Part shown: positions 36,683-43,238 of the stretch, piece by piece
How positions within the stretch are numbered: the stretch's first letter is position 1
How the letters are laid out: every line of letters begins with the position of its first letter
Assembly: GCF_015207375.1 (NCBI RefSeq)
Contig: NZ_JADEWY010000037.1
Location: 1-49,522 of the forward strand
Direction: 5' to 3'
From: Coleofasciculus sp. LEGE 07092
Lineage (GTDB): Bacteria; Cyanobacteriota; Cyanobacteriia; Cyanobacteriales; Coleofasciculaceae
Length of the DNA: 49,522 bases
Program-made: the position numbers and the translations under genes
The notes under the pieces: model-generated
The model's database searches: none
Seen by the model: only the letters and a program-made list of their open reading frames with translations
What the model was told of the DNA's origin: nothing

Positions 36683-38218
36683 ATGACATCACCTACACAA
36701 ACCGTAACTAAAGCAACTCAGCTCCGGCAATGGATTCCCATTAGCTTGATTATGCTTATAGCTGCTACCTTATACCTGTATCGAATTGATACAGAAAGTT
36801 TCTGGATTGATGAATTAACCAGCGTTACAGATATTCAGACAGGACGAGGGCTACCTCCTAGAAATCTGGTACGCCCTCTCTATTACATACTTTTGCTTGT
36901 CTGGAGTCAGGTTAGTACGACTGATGCTTGGCTGCGGGGATTATCTGTCCTTTTTGCTTTGGGCAGCGTCTTTTTAGTTTATCAGCTCGGTCGCCGTCTG
37001 GCTGGAGAACCAGAAGGTTTGATTTCTGCCTTATTGTTAGCACTCTCACCTTTATTTATCAATCACGCGCAAGAGGCACGGATGTATATCATGAGTGCTT
37101 GCCTAGGACTGGGGGGTACTCTAGCTCTAACCCATGCGCTCATGACGGAGAAATCCAAGCATCCAAATGTGGCGTCAATGGGCGGATGGATAGGTTTGCG
37201 ACTCTTAGCCACATTGACTGTACCGCTCAACGTTAGCCTCCTAGTACCGGATATCCTATTAATAGGGTGGCGATTTCGCAACCAACGTCCTGTGTTGTTT
37301 AATTTCGGGAAGTGGCTGCTACTGTTCGGGATTTTGTGGTTGCCGTGTGTGTTCTCGGTTATTAAAGTAGCTTCCCCTGATTCTTCATACGGGCAGTCAG
37401 GACACGTAGCTGGCAGACAGGCTCCTGATTTGCTCCTTCTGGCACGCGCATTGAAGTACTTTACAGTTTGGCCCTTCGCAGTTCAGTCAAATGCGATCGC
37501 GGCTGGGTTTTACAAAGTATTTACGGGAGTGGTGGCGGGCTTAATCGGTGCGGCTCTCATTAAGAACCGTAACTCCTCAAAGCTGTTTTGGGTAGCAGCC
37601 TGGGCATTTCTACCGCTAGCCCAGATATTTCTATTTTCTTATATCTCGATCTCTCTTTGGATAGATCGTTATTTGTTATTTGTGAGTCCTTACATTCTTA
37701 TCCTGCTAGCAGCAGGCATTATGAGACTGTGGCGTCAGTGGCGAATTATGGGTATTGTAGTTGCCTTGGCTTATGCTCTAGCAATTAGCGGCGGGTTGGT
37801 ACGCTACTACACTGTTCAAGATCGACCCAATTACAAGGGTGTCGTGCAAGTGATAAACCGCTACGAACAGCCCGGTGATGTCATTATTTGGTCGATGTAT
37901 TATGCTAAGGCACTAGCGCATTACTATAAAGGTTCTGCCCAAAAATCTCAACGCATTCTTCTCAGCAGTGCAGGGAAATCAGAAATTGAGAGTTGGCTGC
38001 GTGACTTACCGCCTATTCAATCACGTCTTTGGTTAGCGTTTGAAATTTCTGAGAAGAATTCTCACCTGCTGAAAACCGCTCTCGAAAAACGGTTCACGAT
38101 TCACAAACATCAGGTATTTGAGGGACGTATAGGGGCTGATAAGACTATGGAAATTTTTCTGGTAACGCCCCATTCTGCTGATAACCCTGACAAAGGGAAT
38201 TCCGCTGAGGTTAAGTAG
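36683..38218 (+). CDS. Polytopic glycosyltransferase (GT39/ArnT-like, DUF2723-type)
   Basis: 511 residues with about ten membrane segments. The first extracytoplasmic loop has SFWIDELTS, in the place of the catalytic Asp/Glu of GT-C enzymes, and the next loop has NHAQEARMYIM, another family signature. The C-terminal soluble part (about 375-500) is mixed. GT-C enzymes transfer sugars from polyprenyl-phosphate carriers outside the cytoplasmic membrane. Flanked by other sugar genes (GT4, Gmd, GT2). Confidence 0.85.
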   Translation: MTSPTQTVTKATQLRQWIPISLIMLIAATLYLYRIDTESFWIDELTSVTDIQTGRGLPPRNLVRPLYYILLLVWSQVSTTDAWLRGLSVLFALGSVFLVYQLGRRLAGEPEGLISALLLALSPLFINHAQEARMYIMSACLGLGGTLALTHALMTEKSKHPNVASMGGWIGLRLLATLTVPLNVSLLVPDILLIGWRFRNQRPVLFNFGKWLLLFGILWLPCVFSVIKVASPDSSYGQSGHVAGRQAPDLLLLARALKYFTVWPFAVQSNAIAAGFYKVFTGVVAGLIGAALIKNRNSSKLFWVAAWAFLPLAQIFLFSYISISLWIDRYLLFVSPYILILLAAGIMRLWRQWRIMGIVVALAYALAISGGLVRYYTVQDRPNYKGVVQVINRYEQPGDVIIWSMYYAKALAHYYKGSAQKSQRILLSSAGKSEIESWLRDLPPIQSRLWLAFEISEKNSHLLKTALEKRFTIHKHQVFEGRIGADKTMEIFLVTPHSADNPDKGNSAEVK

Positions 38219-38275
38219 GTAGACAGAACTAATGAGGAATGACGATCCTCTCCCGTTAACTTTAATTGTGCCGAC

Positions 38276-39235
38276 CTACTGAACCTGTTTGGCTTCCACC
38301 ATCATGCGCACGACATCGGGCATTTTATACCGAGCGTGCCATCCCAGGTTTTCTCGAGCTTTGGCTGGATTTCCGCGACTAATTGCTAAATCAGTGGGTC
38401 GAAATAAACTAGCATCGGTAACGAGGTGTTCCTGCCAGTCTAACCCGACACAATCAAACGCCGTTGCTACAAATTTTTCTAAGGTATAACTCTCGCCAGT
38501 AGCGATCGCATAATCATCCGGTTGCTCTTGCTGTAACATTAAATACATCGCTTCCACATATTCCGGTGCCCAGCCCCAGTCCCGCTGAATGTTAACATTA
38601 CCCAAATAAAGCTTCTCGCGGCTGCCTTCGGCAATGCGGCACACGGTAGAAACAATCTTTTGAGTGACAAACCGTTCGGGTCTTAAAGGAGACTCGTGAT
38701 TGAAGAGAATACCAGAACAGGCGAACAAACCATAGGCTTCCCGGTAATTGGCAACTTGCCAAAAAGCAGCAGCTTTTGCCACAGCGTAAGGACTTCTAGG
38801 GCGAAACGGGGTAGATTCATCGGCAGCGGTTTCACCAATATCCCCAAAACATTCACTCGACCCCGCGTTATAGAACTTAATCGGCGCACCTGTAAAGCGA
38901 ATGGCTTCCAATAGATTTAAAGAGCCAATAGAAATGCTTTCTAAGGTTTCTACGGGTTGCTCAAAGGAAAGCCCTACCGAACTCTGCCCCGCTAAGTTAT
39001 AGACTTCATCGGGCTGAGTTTTCATCAATACCTGTAACACACTGCGAAAGTCTGTCAGAGCAGCAGATTCTAATTTTACTTGCTCACGGATGCCCAAGCA
39101 CACTAAATTTCGGAATGAAGACATTTGGGCATCCCGGGAAGTGCCGCAAACGGTATAGCCTTGCTCAAGAAGCAACTTAGCTAGATAGGCTCCATCTTGA
39201 CCTGACACGCCGCAAATCAGTGCTTTTTTCATCAA
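38276..39235 (-). CDS. gmd: GDP-mannose 4,6-dehydratase
   Basis: 319 residues, extended SDR. GVSGQDGAYLAK (9-20) binds NADP; the catalytic set is S126-S127-E128 with Tyr150-x3-Lys154 (YAVAK). ILFNHESPLRPERFV and GNVNIQRDWGWAPEYVEAMY are diagnostic of Gmd. Product is GDP-4-keto-6-deoxymannose, precursor of fucose, rhamnose or perosamine. No fcl or rmd gene is in view. The DegT aminotransferase at 9.9 kb could act on a keto sugar of this kind (perosamine type), but that link is inference. Confidence 0.95.
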   Translation of the reverse strand: MMKKALICGVSGQDGAYLAKLLLEQGYTVCGTSRDAQMSSFRNLVCLGIREQVKLESAALTDFRSVLQVLMKTQPDEVYNLAGQSSVGLSFEQPVETLESISIGSLNLLEAIRFTGAPIKFYNAGSSECFGDIGETAADESTPFRPRSPYAVAKAAAFWQVANYREAYGLFACSGILFNHESPLRPERFVTQKIVSTVCRIAEGSREKLYLGNVNIQRDWGWAPEYVEAMYLMLQQEQPDDYAIATGESYTLEKFVATAFDCVGLDWQEHLVTDASLFRPTDLAISRGNPAKARENLGWHARYKMPDVVRMMVEAKQVQ

Positions 39236-39314
39236 CGTTTGCCCTAGTAATCGTTCCTGGTTAATTCCTATGAAGCATCGATTCTGAACGATGAACGGAT
39301 TTAGATAGCTTTGC

Positions 39315-40238
39315 CTATTTCCGTTTAAATAGCATAGCTTGGAGTGCGGTCGTCAAATAACCAATCTGACCGTAGGCATACACTAAGTTATCAAAGCGTT
39401 GGGCTGGCTGAGAAAAATATTTGGCTGATTTGTAGAGTCCGCGTGCCATACGTTCGCTGCCCCGCCACAACTGACTAACACCCGTCTGACCGGCAATTTC
39501 TTCCCGATAGCATTCACTAATGCCTTGCCACCAGCTACGCTGCAAAAACCAGCTCGGTTTGAGGCGTTCTGGTGCAACATTATGGGCGGCTAGGGCATCA
39601 GGAAGATATGCCACCTGCCAACCCTGCTTAAGAGCCAGTTCTGTCATGTACAACTCTTCATTTGATAATAACCGTTTGCCCTGCCGCCCCAGATTTGGAT
39701 CAAAGCCACCAACTTGTTCGAGAAAGGTTCGTCGGATAGAGTAGTTCAAGCCTCTAGGGGTCAAACCGGATGTGTTAATATACATAAACCTATCACCTAG
39801 ATCGTACAATCCTAGATTCCCCGCCAATTCAGGGGAAATCCAGCTAGGAGGCTCTATTCCACTGGGCCAGATGAGGGTAACTTTCCCACCGGCTACGGCG
39901 AGTTTTTCGTTATTTTTATAAGCCGCTACTAGCACGTTTAACCACTGACGACTGGCTACGGCATCATCATCAAGGTAAGCTAAAATTGGAGCTGTAGTTT
40001 CCTTGGCTCCAGTATTACGAGCGACGGACAAACCGATAACGGGTTCGTAGACGTATTTCAGATCAGGATGGGGAAGGCGCTCTTCTACTACTTCGCGAGT
40101 GCGATCGCTTGAGGCATTATCTACCACCACTACTTCAATATCCTGGCAGTCTTGTACCAGCAGACTATCAATAGCAGCTCCTAAATAGGTGTCTCGATTG
40201 TGAGTACAGATAATAGCAGCAATTTGGGGCTCAGGCAT
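39315..40238 (-). CDS. Family 2 glycosyltransferase
   Basis: 307 residues, GT-A fold. IAAIICTHNRDTYLGAAIDS is the N-terminal donor-binding strand, VVVDNASSDRT follows, and LAYLDDDAVASRQWL carries the metal-binding Asp cluster. The C-terminal part contains PSWFLQRSWWQGIS, typical of GT2 enzymes in exopolysaccharide loci. 79 bp downstream of gmd reading direction on the same strand but upstream in transcription; the two probably form an operon. Confidence 0.9.
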   Translation of the reverse strand: MPEPQIAAIICTHNRDTYLGAAIDSLLVQDCQDIEVVVVDNASSDRTREVVEERLPHPDLKYVYEPVIGLSVARNTGAKETTAPILAYLDDDAVASRQWLNVLVAAYKNNEKLAVAGGKVTLIWPSGIEPPSWISPELAGNLGLYDLGDRFMYINTSGLTPRGLNYSIRRTFLEQVGGFDPNLGRQGKRLLSNEELYMTELALKQGWQVAYLPDALAAHNVAPERLKPSWFLQRSWWQGISECYREEIAGQTGVSQLWRGSERMARGLYKSAKYFSQPAQRFDNLVYAYGQIGYLTTALQAMLFKRK

Positions 40239-40676
40239 AAATTTATCTCTAGGCGCTTCTTATTTGGATGTGGAATATACCGATTTGCATGGGTCTAGCT
40301 TACTCTTTTTAAAGAATACAGCTCTGGTTGAACCGTCCAGAAATACGGCGGCAGCTCACTCCCAGAAGGTTTTCCCCCTAAACTCTAGTACCAAGTGTTA
40401 TGATTGTCGGTTGAACCCTGAAACCTGATATTTCATTTGGGAGTGCATCTTTTCCCGCTCAAACCCAAGACACCCAGCACTGTCGAGAGTGCTGGAACCT
40501 AAGGTTTCATTGCAAAAATTACTAATTTTAACCCTTTCCAGAACGACTTGGGTGCAATTAGAACTACTACCAAGGTGAGTTAAAACTAGTTGGCAATTTT
40601 ACCATTGAATGGTTTTGCTTTTGAAAGCAGGGTGCCAGGGTTTTGTCATGCCGTAATTTATTAAGGATAATTAAAC
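40239..40676. other. Intergenic region before the response regulator
   Basis: About 440 bases. It contains AATACAGCTCTGGTTGA (40316-40332), a near match of a stretch at 16548-16564, and a hairpin CCAGCACT/AGTGCTGG with a 6-nt loop (40474-40495). The rest shows nothing I can name. AAGGATAA just before the next ATG is its ribosome binding site. Confidence 0.45.
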
Positions 40677-41039
40677 ATGAGTACCGTTTTGCTGATCGAA
40701 GACACCCCGACTCAGATGGAATTGATCGGTTCTTATCTGCGTAAAGGGGGTCATACTGTCATTCGGGTAACTAATGCTAAAGATGCACTGAGTAAAGCAA
40801 TCGAAAAAAATCCTGATTTAATTATTACAGATGTAGTGATGCCAGGATTGAGTGGCTTTGAGTTGTGTAGAAAGTTTAAAAACACTCCGGCTACTGCCGA
40901 TATTCCCATTATAATTTGTTCGTCCAAAGACAAAGAAATTGACCGTCTCTGGGGAATGAGGCAAGGCGCTAAAGCCTATTTAACCAAGCCCTTTACCCAA
41001 GAACAACTCATTCGTACCGTTAAAATAGCAATGGCTTGA
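40677..41039 (+). CDS. CheY-like response regulator (PilH/HmpB type)
   Basis: 120-residue stand-alone receiver. Acid pocket E8-D9, phosphoacceptor Asp52 (LIITDVVMPGLSG), and Lys104 in YLTKPF. The style MSTVLLIEDTPTQMELIGSY matches the PilH-like regulator that works with chemotaxis-like systems controlling type IV pili and hormogonium motility in cyanobacteria. No pilG, CheW or kinase gene is beside it, so the role is inferred from sequence style only. Confidence 0.88.
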   Translation: MSTVLLIEDTPTQMELIGSYLRKGGHTVIRVTNAKDALSKAIEKNPDLIITDVVMPGLSGFELCRKFKNTPATADIPIIICSSKDKEIDRLWGMRQGAKAYLTKPFTQEQLIRTVKIAMA

Positions 41040-41112
41040 TACTAATTCTTTATTTGTCTGCACTAAATACTAATCTTCGTAGGGATACACGGCTGTGTAG
41101 CCCTACCCAAGT

Positions 41113-41577
41113 TTAAAAGCTTTCGCTACACCCCCGCACAGACTTTGCACCATTGGGCATAGTAGCTCCACACAAATTAACAAGATAGAGATTGGCGGTA
41201 TTAAGGCTAGCTCCCTTCAATTTAGCGTTAATTAACTGCGCACCAATCAATGTCGCATTGCTTAAGTTAGCTTTTGTGAGGTTAGCGTTGTTGAGATTTG
41301 TTCCACTCAGATTGGCACTACTGAGATTGGCATCCTTCAAATTTGCACCCTCCAAATTCGCCTCACTTAGATTAGCGTTGTTGAGATTTGCCCCACTCAG
41401 GTTAGCATCTTTTAGATTTGCCCCACTCAGGTTAATATTACTCAAATCACAGGTAGGGCAATTTTGGGCTTTTTCTAATTTTGCCTGAGATTCGGGGTCT
41501 GTTTCTGGGGTCGTTAGTTCCACACAAGCAGAAGTGCCAACGACTAACAGTAGAATAACCCAGATTTTTCGTTTCAT
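41113..41577 (-). CDS. Pentapeptide-repeat lipoprotein
   Basis: 154 residues. A signal peptide (MKRKIWVILLLVVGTSAC) ends in a lipobox-like GTSAC with Cys18 as likely lipid site. A 30-residue linker has a Cys pair (CPTC). From about residue 44 to 135 runs an unbroken series of A(N/D)LSG pentapeptides, expected as a beta-helix of about four coils, ending in a Cys-containing tail (NLCGATMPNG, VRGCSESF). Probably attached to a membrane facing the periplasm. Function unknown. Confidence 0.85.
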   Translation of the reverse strand: MKRKIWVILLLVVGTSACVELTTPETDPESQAKLEKAQNCPTCDLSNINLSGANLKDANLSGANLNNANLSEANLEGANLKDANLSSANLSGTNLNNANLTKANLSNATLIGAQLINAKLKGASLNTANLYLVNLCGATMPNGAKSVRGCSESF

Positions 41578-41790
41578 TGTAGATTAAGTGCTGTGTCTAA
41601 CTATTCCCATTGTCCAAATCCTGTTTTGTTGCAGCACAATTGGTATGCAATTCTTATAGATTGACAATCGTCAATGTTTTCAAGCTGAGGTGGGGAGTAG
41701 GGAATAGGGAAAACTACAGGATTGCCCGTTCTCCGTTCCCTTTCAACATCCGCTACCAAATCCGTTGCCTCATTCCGCAAGGATTTTACC

Positions 41791-41895
41791 ATAGCGGTTC
41801 TCTCTCATGTGGGTACAATAGGATCCCCTCGCATCCCCCTTATAAAGGGGGACTTGAAGCTCAAAGACGTATCTCACAAGACTAGGCAACGCTAT
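41791..41895 (-). mobile_element. MITE-like element, copy B (opposite orientation)
   Basis: Reverse-complement counterpart of 7283-7388. Ends are TAGCGGTTCTC (left) and ACGCTA (right). The right flank shows TA, the left CA, so the target duplication has decayed by one base. No coding capacity. Confidence 0.75.
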
Positions 41896-42016
41896 ATGTA
41901 GCGTGCAACGATTGGGGCAAACTCCAGAGCGAGCTAGAGAGGAATCGCTAAAATTATCCTGAGCTAGAAATAAACAATAATGAATGATAAAATAGCATCA
42001 AAATTCATTTTTGAAA

Positions 42017-42259
42017 ATGAGCATAAATCATTTGGACTATTGTCAATATCTCCTAAGTAGTCAAATTAATTATACCCTGACAAAGTTTGCCGAACACAGT
42101 AAAGAGTTGAGTCACGATACAATTAATCGTTATTTGAATTCCGAAAAATTAACACCTTCAGTGATTTGGGAGAAGGTGCATTCAGAACGTCAAAGTCATC
42201 CGGATGGCTGCTTGGTATTTGGTGGAGTTAACCTTCCCAGTCCTGATGCTCCAGCTTGA
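42017..42259 (+). pseudogene. 5' remnant of an IS701-type transposase
   Basis: The first ~67 codons (INHLDYCQYLLSSQINYTLT, then FAEHSKELSHDTINRYL) match the N-terminus of cyanobacterial IS701/IS4-like transposases. After GCLVF the frame changes into unrelated residues and stops at 42259, and no DDE motifs remain. ATG at 42017 is the original start. No terminal repeats seen. Confidence 0.65.
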
Positions 42260-42320
42260 TAAATTTTGGTTTCTGTCAATGGGTAAGTCCTGGGAATGTT
42301 GACAAAATATTGCAGTCAGC

Positions 42321-42854
42321 ATGATGAGCAAGGAAAAAACTATTTTTAGTACAGATTGGATTGCTATTAAGGAAACGGTTAGGGGTTATCATTACCTGGA
42401 ACGAAAAGGAAGAGACTCTGTTGCGATATTTCTGGTGAGAAAAAGCAAGGTTAATAGCGGAGAGTATGAGGTTCTGATTAGACAGCAGCCTCTTTGTATC
42501 GATATTCCTGATATTCATGAAGAACATCGGCTTTATCCTTGCCCCATTACTGGGGGGATAGAGGAAGGGGAGTTGCCAGAGGAAGCGGCGGTAAGAGAGG
42601 TGTATGAAGAAGCGGGTTTTTCAGTTGGGGTTTTGCCGCTGGGTAAGTATATTGTTGGGACTCAAACGAATGAAATTTGCTATCTGTATTATGCTGATGT
42701 AACGGGTACGGAGCCGGAAGTTGCCCAGCAGGATGGTAGTTATTTTGAATCGATTAGTAGAAATGAATGGTATCCTTTGGATTATTTGAATGAATGCGAT
42801 TATGCGGGTTGTCAGATTGGGTATTTTAGATTGCGAGATATTTTTTTAGGCTGA
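42321..42854 (+). CDS. NUDIX hydrolase
   Basis: 177 residues. A complete Nudix box spans residues 78-100 (GGIEEGELPEEAAVREVYEE then AGF), fitting G-x5-E-x7-RE-U-x-EE-x-G-U. These Mg-dependent enzymes hydrolyse nucleoside diphosphates linked to other groups. The substrate is unknown. Two adjacent ATGs (42321, 42324) are possible starts. It stands between an IS relic and a hairpin cassette; codon use looks AT-richer than in the neighbouring housekeeping genes, so acquisition by transfer is possible. Confidence 0.88.
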   Translation: MMSKEKTIFSTDWIAIKETVRGYHYLERKGRDSVAIFLVRKSKVNSGEYEVLIRQQPLCIDIPDIHEEHRLYPCPITGGIEEGELPEEAAVREVYEEAGFSVGVLPLGKYIVGTQTNEICYLYYADVTGTEPEVAQQDGSYFESISRNEWYPLDYLNECDYAGCQIGYFRLRDIFLG

Positions 42855-42878
42855 GATGTTGCACTGAATTAGTTATCC

Positions 42879-43011
42879 GCCGTGGAATTAATTCCACGGC
42901 TCATAGATCAAGTCCATTGAAATGGACTAAAATTCTTGTAGGTTCATATAAACTTATTGTGTTAGTCCTCTTCAGAGGACTTTAGCTATGACGCAGGGAT
43001 TTGAATCCCTG
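42879..43011. repeat. Cassette of four consecutive hairpins
   Basis: Four palindromes in 133 bp: a perfect 22-bp palindrome at 42879-42900 (GCCGTGGAATT and its inverse); AGTCCATT/AATGGACT at 42911-42928; AGTCCTCT/AGAGGACT at 42964-42981; CAGGGATT/AATCCCTG at 42994-43011. The last three share one design: 8-bp arms with a 2-nt centre. No gene overlaps. I regard it as a non-autonomous repeat element or a structured RNA. Confidence 0.8.
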
Positions 43012-43080
43012 GCTGATTAAAGGGTTAGTGCAAAATCTATATAATAGCCTGATAAGAGAGTTGTGAAAGATGGCAGCCAA

Positions 43081-43207
43081 TTATTCCTCTACTCCCACAA
43101 TTTCTCCCAAAGCATTAGCATATTGCTCTTTCCCATTCTGCGCCGCCGATGCCGAAGGGAAGGTTTACAGATACTTTTTTTAATTTTGCTGGGTCTTGTT
43201 TTGCCAT
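43081..43207 (-). pseudogene. Frameshifted small gene
   Basis: ATG at 43207 opens a frame reading MAKQDPAKLKKVSVNLPFGI, then GGAEWE, before running into a stop. One base shift near 43130 restores an open frame (EQYANALGEIVGVEE) that ends at 43081. The two parts make one coherent peptide of about 42 residues. I do not recognise a named family, though VSVNLPFGIGGAEWE looks like the start of a longer cyanobacterial protein. Confidence 0.5.
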
Positions 43208-43238
43208 CAGTTTATTCCTTTGATGAATTCACCAGCTT

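Noticed and set aside
42994..43011. tRNA T-arm-like sequence (GGGATTTGAATCCC)
   Set aside because: No acceptor stem, anticodon arm or D-arm lies around it; it is one of four hairpins of the same design.
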